A stretch of DNA of 64,000 bases from Gliomastix tumulicola (lineage: Eukaryota > Ascomycota > Sordariomycetes > Hypocreales > Bionectriaceae). Below the pieces are notes generated by a model. It saw only the letters and a program-made list of their open reading frames with translations. It made no database searches and was not told the DNA's origin. The stretch spans positions 4,836,001 through 4,900,000 of the forward strand of contig BCHX01000001.1 in assembly GCA_001599755.1 (NCBI GenBank). Reading direction: 5' to 3'. A program made the translations under genes and the position numbers. Shown here one piece after another: positions 27,112 to 41,234 of this stretch (positions are counted from its first letter, which is position 1; every line of letters begins with the position of its first letter).

Positions 27112-28252
27112 TATTTATTATTATAATATTATTAAAATTATATAAATTAATTATACTTTATTTTTTATTAATATTTTTTATTTACTTTTATATTATAAAA
27201 ATTAATATAATAAAAAATATAAATTAATTTATTTATAATATTTAATTTATAATATATAATAAATTAAATATATTATTAATAATTTATTAATTTTTTATAT
27301 TATATAAATAAGGTTTTTTTATAAATTATTTTTTTATTTTTTTATTTTTTTATTTAATTATTTTTTAAATATATTTTTAATTAATTCTTTAAAACTATTA
27401 AAATAATACCTTAATCTCTTAAAATATTATATTATTATACTAAGGAAAATAATATTAATAATATCTTTAGGTTTTTATCTTTAATTTTAACTTCTTCTAG
27501 GGATTAAACCTCTTATATTATAACCTAGGAAATCCCTAAAAATATATAATTTATTTTAAAATATAAAGGTTTAAATTTATATTTTTTCTTTATTAGGTTA
27601 AATATATATAATTATTAATTTATATTAGTTTTAATTTTATCTTCTACTTATAGTAGCTATAAGTAAGGCTAATTTAGTAGTTATTCCTTAGCTATAGGTA
27701 CTTTAGACTTTACTATTATAAATCTAGTATATATTTCTAGTAGAACTTTAAATAATATTAGCTAAAGATTTTAAATCTCTTTTTATATAATTATATATAC
27801 CTAGGTACTTTTATTAAATTTATTTTATTTTTATATTATATTTAAATATATATTTTAAAGTATTATAATTATATCTTTTAATATATTAATTATAAATATA
27901 AACTTAATATTATTTACTATAAATATATTTAAACCTTTTATTTTATTTAAGGTTATATAAAATAATTAATTTTTAAAAAAAATAAAGGGTTTAATAAAAA
28001 TATAAAATAAATACTATAATAAAATTATAATTATTATAAAAAAAACCCTTTTTTATAATTTAAGAGTATTATTAATTATAAATATTTATTAATATTAAAA
28101 GATTCTAGTGAAATTTACCTTTATAATATTATAATAATAATTAAAGATTACTTTATAAAGGTAAATTTACTTTATATTTAGTAAAATAATAAATCTTAAG
28201 TTATTATAAATTTATATAATTACTAAAAATTTAATTTAAATTTCTTATAAAT

Positions 28253-28420
28253 TATTATAAATAATAATAAGTAGGGTCTAAATAATAGTGTATAAAGGTC
28301 TTAATTCTCCTCTACCTTAAGGTTTAAACTAAGCTAGCTAATATAGTTTAGGTTATAGGACCTAGGTCACTAGCTAGGTCATGAGACCTTTACACCTAGT
28401 CTTATAGCCACCTTATAATA
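28253..28420 (-). repeat. Solo LTR nested in A4
   Basis: This is an inverted copy of the A1 LTR of about 168 bp. The unoccupied counterpart is in A2 near 37375-37390. The 5-bp duplication is degenerate (TAAAT against ATAAT), so the exact ends are uncertain by one or two bases. It is more mutated at its left end than at its right. Confidence 0.75.
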
Positions 28421-31027
28421 ATAATTTTTAAGCTTACTCTTTATAAAGAAAGTAAACTTAATTATTTAATTTACTATAATTAATTTATTAATACTTTAAA
28501 TTTATTTTACTATAACTAGAAAATATTTAATATTTAGCTATAATACTAGTAATACTTTATTTATAATTATTATAAAATAATAAATATTAGCTAAAGCCTT
28601 TAATATTATTTAAAAAAAATTTATTATAAAAAAAATTATATATAATATAATAATAAAATAAAAAGTTATTAAATTTAAATTTATTAATTATAGGTATTAC
28701 TAGAATTATATTATTATAGTTAAAAAGAACTATTAAATATTATTTAATAAATATAAGATAATTAAATAAAGTTTATTAAATTTTAAATTTTATTTAATAT
28801 ATATAATAAATTAACTTAATATAATTATTTATTTATTTATTTTTATTATATTATTTAAATTCTCTAGAATATTATTAAAGGGTATTATTATTATTAAATA
28901 TAAATTTATATAATTAATATTAAACTTATATTATTATCTTTAGTATTAATTATTTATTTTTAATAATTATAATTAATATAATAATTTTATTTAAATTAAT
29001 CTCTTTATAATTAGTTTTTTTATAATTTAGGTTTAAGGCTAGTTCCTCTAAGGTCTAGTAATCCTCTAGGTAAATAAGAATTACTTTATAATTTTTATTA
29101 TTAGGTTTTATATTAATTATTTTTACCTAATTAACTAATTTTTTAAAATTCTAGGACTAAATTATATTAATAAGCTAAGAAGAATATAATTATTTTAATT
29201 TATTTTATTAAAGATATATATATTATATATTAAATAATTTATTTAATATAAACTTATTCTAAGGCTAATATTATATATTTATTAAGCTATTTTATAGGAT
29301 AAAACCTATATACTTATTTATTATATTTTAATAATTTAATTTAATTTAATTTAATATAAATATATTTAAATTAAATATTAATAATATTTTAATAAATCTA
29401 AAGTAAATATTTTATATATAATAAAAATAAAAATAAAATATTTAATTAATTATAAGTTTAATTAATAATATACTTTAACTTCTTTTATTATACTTAGGTT
29501 TTTTAATTTTAATCTTTAAGTTAATTACTTAAATATATAAAGTATTAAGGTTATTAAACTTATTATTTTAATTAAAGGTTTAATTTATTATAAATATAAT
29601 TTAATTTAATTTTAATTTTATATATATTAAGGGATTATATAAATTAAATAATATATAAAATAAAAACTTAAATTCATTATTTATTATAATATATAGTATA
29701 ATTATAATATAAATAGTTTAATTATTATTAAGTTTTTATTATATTTATAAAGAATTTTTCTATAAGTACTTAATATTAATACTTAAATAAGGGTTTATCT
29801 TATAATCTTTATTTATCTCTCTCTATATATTATTCTTAATACTATTTAAGGGCTTAACCTTATAATATAATTTATAAAAATAATTAAATATTATAATAAT
29901 ACTTAATTTATTTTATAATTAATAATAATTTTAAGGAATAAATTATATTTATATAAAAAAATTAATTTTTATAAGTAAATATAATATTACTTTTTATTTT
30001 TATTTTTAGTATATTTAGCTAGAAATAGTTAATTAAATATAATTTAAATCTAGGGAGTTAAATTATATTAAGTTTAATTTTATTTAAATTATTTAATAAT
30101 TTATATTAATTATAATATTATTAGTCTCTTTTATTTTTATAAGAAATATAATTACCTTATAATAAGATTATATTCCTCTAAATTAAATTTAATATAGTAA
30201 TAGTAAGTAGTTAAAGGCTAATTAACTTTACCTATAATTAAAGTACCTTAAGTAAATTCTATAAAGTTATTTTATTTTACTTAAAGAGTTATATAAGTTA
30301 ATTTTATTAATTTCTAAGAGGGCTATTTAATCCTTTAATTCTTACTTTATTTACTATAGTAAAATCTCTAAGTAAATACCCTAGGATTAATTTATAGCTA
30401 GTTTATAAATATAATTAATAAAATATATATAGGGGAAAAGGCCTTTACTATAGCTAGACTTAAAGAGAATAGAGATATTTCTATATAGGGGGCTAGGCTA
30501 TTTATAAAGCTATTTATAGCTATAGATTTAATCTATAAACTTTATTTTATACTAGAGGTTAAGTTATTTATAGAGGGGTTTATAAAGTAATTTATAGTAG
30601 TAGACTTAATTTATATACTTTATATTTTAGCTAATAATAAAGTAATATCTAGTACTACTAGTATATTAAAAAATAATAATATTAGTAAAAATATTTTTAA
30701 TTATATTAATAAGGAAAAAAATAAATTATTAAATAATTAAATATTTTTAAATAATTTATTATTTTATTTTAAGATTAAATTTATATAAGTAATTATATTA
30801 AAGTAAATCTTCTTAAATTCTTTTAATTCTTTAATTTATATTAATTCTTATAGATTCTTTTAATTAAATATATTTCTTTTATATAAATATTTAATATATT
30901 AATAAAGTTATTCTTTAAGGATTTAATTTTAATAATAAAAAATCTAATAAATTTAATTATTTATTAAAATATTAAATAATCTTTATTTTATAAAAAAATA
31001 TAATTTATTAATTAATAATAAAATTTA

Positions 31028-31169
31028 TATTATAAATAATAATAAGTAGGGTTTAAATAATAATATATAAAGGTCTTAATTCTCCTTTACCTTAAGGTTT
31101 AAACTAAGCTAGCTAATATAGGCTAGGTTATAAGACCTTTACACTTAGTTTTATAGCTACTTTATAATA
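31028..31169 (-). repeat. 3' LTR of A2, internally deleted
   Basis: The LTR is recognisable from its CAGGGACAATAGGCAGGG-equivalent end to its terminal ATAATA. It lacks about 26 bp of the centre (the GGACCTAGGTCAC portion), which makes it 142 bp long. The deletion sits between direct TAGGT/AGACC-type words and may be a slippage or recombination loss. Confidence 0.75.
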
Positions 31170-34100
31170 ATTACCTAGGAATAGAAAAAAAACTATATTC
31201 TTATAGTTTAAGCTTAACCTATTTAGTTAAAAAAATAAATTAATAATAGCTAAAAATTACTAGAATTAAGTATTATCTTATTCTTTAATTTATTTATTAA
31301 TAACTAATAGTAATCTTAGTTATTTTCTTATACCTATAAGTTATTTAAGTTTATAGTATTATTAGTAGTATTATTAATAACCTATTTAATAGCTTCTTAG
31401 AGGGTTATACTTACTTTAATTTATATATATATAAAGCTTATTAATACTTCTATAAGAATATTATTTAATTTCTACTAAATTTATAATATATTTATAAAAA
31501 GCTAAATATTATAGATTTTAGCTAGTTTATTAATTATAACCTCTAGCTATTTAGTTAATTTAACCTTTATATTTTATCTTTATTTTAGTGTATTATTAAT
31601 TTAAATAAAAACTTTAAATAGTATATCTTCTTAATTAATATATTATTAAAATATAATACTTAGTTTATTATTAAAATATTATTTCTTAAATTTAGCTTAA
31701 ATATTAACTATAATAAATTAATATATATTAAACTAGTAAAAATAATTATTTTAAATTATTTTAATATTTTATAATATAAGATTTTCCTTAAGTTTAATAA
31801 TAATTATAAAAATTAATATTAATTAATAAAAGTAAATTTTAATAATATCTCCCTAAGTAAACTTTATATTAAAGAAAGTATTTATTAATTAAATTAAAGT
31901 AATATTTAATTTAATATTCTATTAATTATTATCTTAGTTATTAATAATAATAATTATATTTACTTTAAAAATAAGCTTAAAAGGGTTTAATTCTTATATA
32001 ATTTAAGCTAAGACTTTTTTAATATTAATAAGAGACTTAGAGGTATATATAACTACTAAGAGGTCTTTAAGTATATATAAATAAAGTAACTTTAATTTAT
32101 TTTATATTATAGCTAACTTATTAATTACTTTTATTAACTTAATATATTTTAAGTAAAATATAAAGATAATATATATATAAAGTTTAATAATATAATTATT
32201 ATTATTATATATTTTTATTTTTATTTTTTTAATTAGTTAAAAGTTCTTAGAGTCTTTATAGGCTTTACTTAGAATATTAAAAATAGTAGCTTTAAAGAGG
32301 GTTATAATATAAGTTTATTTTTAGTTATTAAATTTTTTATTAATTTAATTAAAATAAGATATATACTAGAAATTAACTTTAAGTAAATATAAATAAGCTT
32401 TAATTTTATTACTTATTATTAAGAGATTAATAAAGTAATATTTAATTATAAATTATAATAATATATTTATATAACTTAGGTTAATTAATTTAAATTAACC
32501 TTTATAAGAGTTAAAATAGTTTTAATAAAGTATATTCTTATCTAGGATTCTTATAGTTACTTTAAGGTTAAAGTAATTTAAGTTATAAGTATATTAATAG
32601 TATTACTAATAAACTTAGCTAATATATATTAAATATAACTAGGCCTTTAGAGAATATTCTTTATTATAATTATTTACTTTTTAGCTAGGGTTTAATCTTT
32701 TAAGTTTTATCTAGAGAATATAGCCTTAATATTAGTATTATTAGGATTTAAATATATTATAAATAGTATAGCCTATATAACTTTAATTATATAATTAATA
32801 ATCTTAGGGGTTATTTAAAGCTTAGGAAACTTAATTTATAATAAAGCTTTATTATTATTAAAGTCTAAAGTAATTTTAGTAATTATCTTATATAGTATAG
32901 TCTTAAGGTTAGTCTTAGGTACTATAGTATTAACCTTAGTCTTTTAGAGATAATTATACTTTTATACTATAATACTATTTAAAATTATATAGAAGATACT
33001 AGAGGTAATATAAAGGAAAAAGTATAAAGGATAATAAATTAAAGTAAAGATATATAGCTTAAGAATATAGGAATAAATAAATTAATATAATTATAATCTT
33101 ATTACCTAGTAAAAAAATAAAAAATAAATATAAAATTAAGGTAAGAATATTATAAATATAGTATAAAGATATAATAATCTTACTATTTTATTAATTAGCT
33201 TAATCTTTATTATACTTTTTATTTATTTTTTATATTTTATACTAAGTCTTAGGTATTAAATTTATTAATTAATTATTAATATCCCTTATAAGAAGATCTT
33301 TATTATATTATTTATTATACTTTAGACTATACTTAATCCACTTAATAAAATATTATATCTAATTATATAATATTTATCTTATATTTAGTAAATTAATTTT
33401 AAATAATTATTACTTATTATTATCTCCTTTTATTTATAATAATAAAGTTATATTTAATATAAGCTAATTAAAAGAATTTATCTTAGTAGGGGTAAATTTA
33501 AGCTATAAGATAAAAACTACTAGGTAAACCCTTTAATATAGAGGTAGTTTAAATCTATAAGTTTATAAGTTTACTACTTATAAGATTTAAAAGAGATTAA
33601 CCCTTTATTATTTAAACTTTTAATATTATTCTAAGACTTTATAATTATTATAAAGATATAAATAAATATAATCTTTAACTTTAAATTAAAGTCCTTTATA
33701 CTTTTAGTTAAAATACTACTTATATCTTATAATTATAAAATTTATAATAATTTAAGCTTTATATTAGTAAAGCTTTTATATTTCTTTAATAATCTAGAAT
33801 TTAACTTAGTAATTTATACTAAAAGAGTCTAAGTATAAATAATAATATTTATAAGTAAAATCCTAATATATATTTATTTAATAAATATATAATACTTATA
33901 ATATATATATTATTAAATTATAATTATATTACTATAAGAGCTATTAACTAATATATATTTAGGTTTATAATTATATAGTATTATAATATAACTTTTATAA
34001 TTTAATTTATATTTTTAGTTTAATTATTACTAGTAAAATACTATAATATTATAAAAATAAAAAAAATATTAAACTAGTTAAATAAATTAATTTAAAACTC

Positions 34101-37100
34101 TTTAGTTTAATAATAATTATAATTATTAATTAAAATAAAGGGTAGCCCCTAGTTTACTAGGAGCTAAAAATATAAAACCTATTTAGCTTAATATTAAGCT
34201 AAGTATATAAAGTATTTTAATATTAATACTCTCTTCTTAAATACTTTATAAATTATTATAAGTAAATAATTATATAAGTTAAACCTTTTTAAATATTATA
34301 AATTATTAATTATTAAGACTTCTAAAAGACCTATAATAAAGTTTAATAATTATATTTTATATAGTATTTAAGAGGAATTAATAAGGTTAAGGTTCCTTAA
34401 TAATTACTAGTAAATATATTTTAATACTTAATAAGAATAATAAATAATATATTTATTTATTATTTATAATTTACTTAAAAATATAAATATATTAAGCTTA
34501 TATTTAATTTACTTATACTTAAAGTACTAAATCTTATTATAAGTAAGCTTTAGAATATTTTAAATAAAGATTTTAAGTATATATAGTTATTTAGTTTAAT
34601 TTTATATTATATTATATAAAAAACTATCTTTTAATTTAAATAATATACCTAATTATAATATAATATTTTTAGTAGAGATTATATTTAATTAAATTAAAGA
34701 CTTTTTAATTTATTAGTAGATAAGGTTTATATTATATTTTATTAAAATTAATACTTTATTATAATTAAAGTAATTACTTTAATTATAAAAAAGGTTAATT
34801 TAAAACTATAAATATTTATTAATAAATTTATAAGTAAATAATTTACTATAAATATTTATACCTAGGTATTATTATTATAATAAAGTAATTTAAATAAAGT
34901 ATCTAGAAGTATATTTAATTTTCTAAGAATATAAACTATTACTAGGGGAAATTAAAAGAGAAAAATACTAATAATTTTAAGTTTTTTATTTATTTTAATA
35001 ATATTAAATATAATTATTATTTTTTAATTAATAATCTTAATAATAATTATATAATTTATAAAAATATAAATAAATTATTTAATTTTATAAAATAAAATCT
35101 TATTTTTTTATATTATTTAAATTAAATAAATTACTTTAAGTTTTATAAATTAATATTAACTCTTAGCTAAATTAAAGGTTTTATTTTAAAACTTAATATA
35201 ATTTAATTTTAATTAATTAAATATTTTTATAAGATTTTTAAAATTAAATAGTTTATTATAATAAAATAAAGTAATATTAAAATTTTATTTCTTTAATATA
35301 TTAATTTTTATAAATAAATATTAATTATTATTTAAATAAATTAATTTAAATTAAAGATATTAAATTAGATTTTATTATATAAATTTAAATATTATTTATT
35401 ATTTATTATTTAATTTTATAAATATTATTTAAATAAAATATTTATATTTAAATCTAGATATAGTCTTATCCTCTATTTAATTAAGTATAAAAAGGGATAT
35501 TTTTTTTTATATTAAAGGTTTAATTTTTTAAGTATAAAAGAAAATAAATAAATAAATCTAATTAATTATATTATAGTATATCTTAAGTTACTTAAAGGTC
35601 TTTAGGTAAAATTATTATACTAAGGCTTAGATTTATATCTTTATTAATAAAATACTAGTTTTATTAGTTTTATAATTTAATAAAATAACCTAAGAAAAAT
35701 TAATAAAAGATTTTATTAATAATAATTATAAATTTAATTCTTTAAAAAAATCAAAAATAATTTATAAATATTAAAAATATTAAATTAAAAATAATAAAAA
35801 ATAATAATATTATTTATATATATATAAATAAATATTTAATATAAAAATAATTATTTATTTATTTATTATTAAATATATATTAATAAGTTTTTAAAATTTA
35901 TTAATATAATATTAAATTATTTTAATTTTTAATAAAATATAATAATAAATTAATTTTAAAACTTCTTATAAATAAAAAATTAATAAAAAAATAAGATTAT
36001 ATTAAATATTATAATATATTTAGCTTCTTTTAATATAATAATAAAAGTCTTTTATTTTAATAAAAAATATATATTTATTATTATAATAATATTAAAATTA
36101 TATAAATTAATTATTATTTATTCTTTATTAATATTATTTATTTACTTTTATATTATAAAAATTAATATAATAAAAAATATAAATTAATTTATTTATAATA
36201 CTTAATCTATAATATATAATAAATTAAATATATTATTAATAATTTATTAATTTTTTATATTATATAAATAGAGTTTTTTTATAAGTTATTTCTTTATTTA
36301 ATTATCTTTTAAATATATTTTTAATTAATTCTTTAAAAATATTAAAATAATACTTTAATATTTTTAAATATTATATTATTATATTAAGAAAAGTAATATT
36401 AATATTACCTTTAGGTCTTTATTTTTAATTTTAACTTCTTCTAAGGATTAAACCTCTTATATTATAACCTAGGAAATTCCTAAAAATATATAATTTATTT
36501 TAAAATATAGGGGTCTAGGTTTATATTCTTCCTTTATTAAATTAAATATATATAATTATTAATTTATATTAATTTTAACCTTATCCTCTACTTATAATAA
36601 CTATATATAAAGTTAATCTAGAGGATATTCCTTAGGTATAAGCTCTTTATTATACCCCTTAAGCTTTACTACTATAAATCTAGTATATATTTTTAGTAAG
36701 ACCTTAAATAATACTAGCTAAAGGTTTTAAACCTCCCTTTATATAATTATATATATTTAAGTACCTTTATTAAATTTATTTTATTTTTATACTATATCTA
36801 GGTATATATTATAAAGTACTATAATTAAGAGTTTAAATATATTAACTATAAATATAAATTTAATATTATTTACTATAAATATATTTAAGACTTTTATTTT
36901 ATTTAAAGTTATATAAAATAATTAATTTTTTAAAAGGGTAAAAAGTTTAATAAAAATATAAAATAATTATAATAAAAGTATAATTATTATAAAAAAAAGA
37001 ACCTTTTTTATAATTTAAGATTATTATTAATAATAAATATTTACTAGTATTAAGAGATTCTAGTAAAATTTAACTTTTATAATATTATAATAGTAATTAA

Positions 37101-37107
37101 AGATTAC

Positions 37108-37274
37108 TGTTATAGGGACAATAGGCAGGGTTAGAATACTGGTATGTAAAAGTCTTAATTCCCCTCTACCTCAAGGTTTAGACTAAGCTAGCTAATATAG
37201 TCTAGGTCACAGGACCTAGGTCACCGGCCAGGTCATGAGACCTCCACCTCTAGTCTCACAGTCACCTCATGATA
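37108..37274 (-). repeat. Solo LTR nested in A2, little mutated
   Basis: This is a 167-bp inverted copy of the A1 LTR with a perfect 5-bp duplication ATTAC (37103-37107 and 37275-37279). The unoccupied site survives at about 28141-28160 in A4. It keeps CACAGTCACC and CAAGG-type CpA-containing words, whereas its host sequence is saturated with RIP. Confidence 0.9.
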
Positions 37275-37709
37275 ATTACTTTATAAGGGTAAATTTATTT
37301 TATATTTAATAAAATAGTAAATCTTAGGTTATTATAAACTTATATAATTACTAAAAATTTAATTTAAATTTCCTATAAATCTCTAAGCTTACCCTTTATA
37401 AAGAGAATAAACTTAGTTATTTAATTTATTATAATTAATTTATTAATACTTTAAACCTATTTTACTATAATTAAAAAATACTTAATATCTAGCTATAATA
37501 CTAGTTATACCTTATCTATAATTATTATAGAATAATAGGTATTAGTTAAAGCCTTTAATATTATTTAAGAGTTTATTACTAAAAAAATATTAAATATAAT
37601 ATAATAATAAGATAAGAAGTTATTAAATCTAGAGCTATTAATTATAGGTATTACTATAATTATATTACTAGGGTTAAGAAGAATTATTAAGTATTATTTA
37701 ATAAGTATA

Positions 37710-38254
37710 ACCCCTTAATAAATTACTTTATATATATAGTCTTTCTTTATCTTTTTACTTTTAAAGTACTTATAGCTTAATTATATAAAGTTATTATAGT
37801 TTTTATACTTAAATATAATATAGCTATTTAATATATCTCTTACCTTAAGGATAGGCTAGGATATAACTTTAAAACTAATATATATTATCACAGGGACAAT
37901 AGGCAGGGTCAGAATACTAGTATATAAAGGTCTTAATTCTCCTCTACCTCAAGGTTTAGACTAAGCTAGCTAATATAGTCTAGGTCATAGGACCTATGTC
38001 ACCGGCTAGGTCACGAGACCTCTACACCTAGTCTCATAGCCACCTCGTGACATATATTTTATTTAATTAATTACCCCTCTTAATAGTTAAATTAAAACCT
38101 AGGTATTTTATATATATAATTTATTATTAACTTAATATAACTAGGTTTATTTTTTTTATATTTATAAATAATATTAACCTTTTAAACTTTATTATCTTTT
38201 TAAGTATAATATTATAAAAAAAAAAATTTTATAAGTATCTTTAAAATATTTTAT
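37710..38254. repeat. RIP relic, sister copy of 20917-21228
   Basis: It matches 20917-21228 plus 21746-21775 in direct orientation, interrupted by the solo LTR at 37886. Comparing the two copies gives the empty site for both that LTR and the MITE at 21229. No coding content was recognised. Confidence 0.75.
37886..38052 (-). repeat. Solo LTR with preserved empty site
   Basis: This is a 167-bp inverted LTR copy with a perfect 5-bp duplication TATAT (37881-37885 and 38053-38057). Removing the LTR and one TATAT reproduces the sequence at 21080-21103 exactly. It retains CpG and CpA words (CACCTCGTGACA at its right end) and is among the least-mutated LTRs here. Confidence 0.92.
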
Positions 38255-39689
38255 TTAAATTAGAGTAAGTCTAATTATATAATATAAAAAGTCTAATTAT
38301 ATAATATAGCTTATATAGGTTATGTTTTTCCCCTCTTCCTTATAGCCTAAGGTTCTAGCACCTAGATATAGTGTGTCTTATAGCCTTAAGGTATATACTA
38401 TAATTATAATAATAAGAGTATATATAGTAATAGTAGATTACCTTAGTTATAATAAAATAATATAAATAAATACCTTATTAATACTTCTTTATAATAAAAT
38501 AATAAGGTAGCTAATTTATTTAAAAATAATACTATATAAAAGCTCTTCTTTAAAATATTTTATTTATTAATTTATATTATATATAATATAATCCTCCTCT
38601 AGTAATATACACCTTAAAGTAATACCTTATATTAGTATATATTCTATCTAACTATATAATATCCCTAACCCCCTTCCTTATATACCTTAACTTATACTTT
38701 ACACCTTGTATCTAATAGTTCCTATTATAGTTAATTTATTAACCTTATTATATAAGAGAAGCTACTATATACTTACTAGAAGCTACTAATAATTCTTCCT
38801 CTTAACCTTTAATTAAATAGTTAATATAAATAAAGATAATTACTATAACCTAGAGGAAGGTAATACTAATAAGGCTAGTACTTTATATAGTATTAAAGGT
38901 ATATTTAAAGGTATATTTAAATATACCTTTAAATACTATAATATTAAGGTTAATATAGAGTATACCTTAGTTACTAGTAGCTATAGCTATTAAGATACTA
39001 GTTTCTTCTTATTTTAGGGGATCTATAGCTAGCTATATACCTTTTTAACCTTTATTAAATTATAAATCTACTATAACTTAATTTTATATAAAAGGGGCTT
39101 CTAAAGCTACTAATATAAATAAAGGTCTTTCTTCTAAAGTGTATTATTACTTTAAATTACTTTAAATATTATATATTTATATAGTAGCTTAAACTAGTTA
39201 ATAAAGTAATTACTATATAGTTTAAGTAATAATATATTTAGTAGAGCTATAACCTTAGCTTATTTTATATATTTCTATAGTAATTATATTACCTTTATTA
39301 AGACTTAAACTAGTAAATTACCTAGCTATAGCTATTTAAGGTATATATTTATAGAGTATACCTTCTAGTTAGCTATTTACTCTTAATATATATATTTCTT
39401 AGCCTTTAATAGGTTTATAATTACCTTATAAAAATAAAGGAGATATATTATACCTATTAATAATAAGCCCTTTAGTACCTAGTATAATATTTCTATAGGG
39501 TTATTTATATATTAGCTATAATTTTAATACTAAGAGATATAGTAATAAGCCTATTAATACTTCTAAGGTAAATATATCTTTATAATATAGTATAGAAGGT
39601 GACCCTATTACTTATTATAGACCTTAATTATATACTTTTATTTTACTTTAAACTCTACCTCTATAGGTATATAAATAATATACTTCCAC

Positions 39690-40330
39690 GCCTTAAATAT
39701 TATATCTCTTATTATTAAGTCCCCTTCCACTAGCTATATATTTTTTTCTCCCTCTTTTAATATAACTTAATTAACTTCTTATTTAGCCTATTAAGTAGTA
39801 ATAAAATCTTCTTTTATTAATTTAGTAAATTTATTTTTATTATTAAAGGTAGTAGTATTATTACTATTACTATTACTATTACTATTATTATTACTATTAT
39901 TATTATTACTTATAATAAAGCTTTAAAAGTATATATAAATCTTATAACTAATATTAATATTAATATAATAAATATATAGTTATTATTATACTTCTAGAAA
40001 TACCTTTTTAACTAAGTTATAAAGGTCTTCTTCTTTATTTATTATTATTATAGTAAATATAGCTATACTTATTTAAATATAAAAGGTATTAAGTTCTTAA
40101 AGAAGCTAATTATAAGTATCTTTATATTTAGTATTAAAGAGCTTATATATAAAAAGAACTATAGATATTTAGTTTATTATACTACTAATTTAAAATAAAT
40201 TTATATTAAAGTAATTAGTCTTATATATATTATTAAGACCTAGGACCTTAGGGAAGGTCTTCTATATTTACTAATACTATAAATAAGTTTAAAATACTAT
40301 TTAAACCTACTAGTTATTATTATAGTTAAT
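39690..40330 (-). pseudogene. MULE transposase core (RIP-damaged)
   Basis: On the minus strand near 40190-40240 the translation contains YKTNYFNINLF, matching the first catalytic block of MULE transposases (D-x-TYKTN-x-FNMPLL). About 60 residues further come a T(N/D)xE word and a LC/LY-x-HH/YI-N segment around 40020-40070, equivalent to the second catalytic Asp block and the C-x-WH motif. Frames are stopped at former Gln/Trp codons. A poly-Asn/Ser run follows, encoded by the hexamer repeat at 39851-39911, then a segment with a KAWKYI word near 39680-39700. The ends of the gene were not determined. Confidence 0.8.
39851..39911. repeat. (ATTACT/ATT)n microsatellite
   Basis: Tandem TACTAT/TAT triplets and hexamers run for about 60 bp inside the MULE. 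On the minus strand they would encode an Asn/Ser-rich run within or just after the transposase core. Confidence 0.85.
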
Positions 40331-41234
40331 TATATATAGTAAGCCCTTATCTTATAGAATCTTTAGCTATACTTATATAGAAGAGAGCTTATATAATATA
40401 ATCTCTCTTACCCTTTAATAATTATTATATATATCTTAATTTTAAAAGAATATTAATATAGGATTATTATCTTAAAGGCTCTATATAACTTAATTAACTA
40501 GAAATTTATAATAGTTACTTAAGGTGTTAATAGCCTACTATTATATAATTATATAGTACTAATAAATTAGGTATATTAATAGGTAACTTAAGTCCTTATA
40601 GTTATATTAATATAATATATTATATTACTATTACTAATTATCCCCTTTCTTAGCTATTACCTTTATAATAAATAGGTAATCTTACTTTCTTAATATAGTT
40701 TACTATAGATCTATAGCTTTAAATTATCTTTAGGGGCTTTAATTATAGTAAAAAGAATAAGTAGTTATATATTTAATACCTTTATTATTAGTGTAATAGT
40801 TACTATACTTATCTTAAATAATAACTAGATTATTATTATATTAATACTCCTAAATAATAGCCTCTAGTTCCTTAAAGGTTTAATAAAGACCTAATAGAGG
40901 TAGAGGTTTAATTCCTTAAGTAGGAATAGTAGAAGGAGGGATTAAAATATAATTAAATTCTTATAAAGACTATATTATTATAGGCTTTATAGTATTAAAG
41001 TTATTAAGGTTAAAAGTCCTAGGTTATTATATATAGTAGTATTATTATTATTTTAATTTTAAAATTATATATTTATATAGGCCTCTATTACTACTATAAA
41101 TTTAGTATATATATACTATAAATTTAGTTACTATATAGCTAGGTATAAATAGCACCCTTGTTAAGGTAAATATATAGTCTAATATTATATAATTAGACTT
41201 TTTATATTATATAATTAAACCTACTCTTAAATTA

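Larger units (their letters stand above)
25994..31027 (-). mobile_element. A4: internal fragment of the A1 retroelement family
   Basis: It is the reverse complement of A1 from about 8960 down to about 3880, covering integrase start, RNase H, RT, protease and gag, with heavy RIP. A MULE-family end lies against its left side, a solo LTR is nested in it (28253-28420), and its gag end is cut at 31028 by the LTR of A2. No LTR of its own is left. It contains the small N runs at 27067 and 27107-27111. Confidence 0.8.
31028..37709 (-). mobile_element. A2: 5'-truncated copy of the A1 retroelement family
   Basis: Read on the minus strand it runs from about A1 position 6150 (protease/RT region) through integrase and chromodomain and the extra coding relic to a 3' LTR at 31028-31169. 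The chromodomain-region equivalent is near 33280-33420. The 5' part is missing: similarity stops at about 37709, where an unrelated repeat begins. It is more heavily RIP-mutated than A1. A solo LTR (37108-37274) is nested in it. It landed in, or recombined with, A4 at 31027. Confidence 0.85.
38263..41226 (-). mobile_element. Mutator-like element (MULE), 2,964 bp, RIP-damaged
   Basis: The termini are inverted repeats of about 44 bp, starting GAGTAAGTCTAAT on the left and ending ATTAAACCTACTC on the right. Each contains the TCTAATTATATAATA motif twice. A perfect 8-bp target duplication TTAAATTA flanks the element (38255-38262 and 41227-41234). Its minus strand encodes a recognisable MULE transposase core. 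It shares its termini with the MITE at 21229-21745 and the end fragments at 1-180 and 25835-25993, making it the likely autonomous parent type. Mutator elements commonly give 9-bp duplications; 8 bp is a mild departure. Confidence 0.88.
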
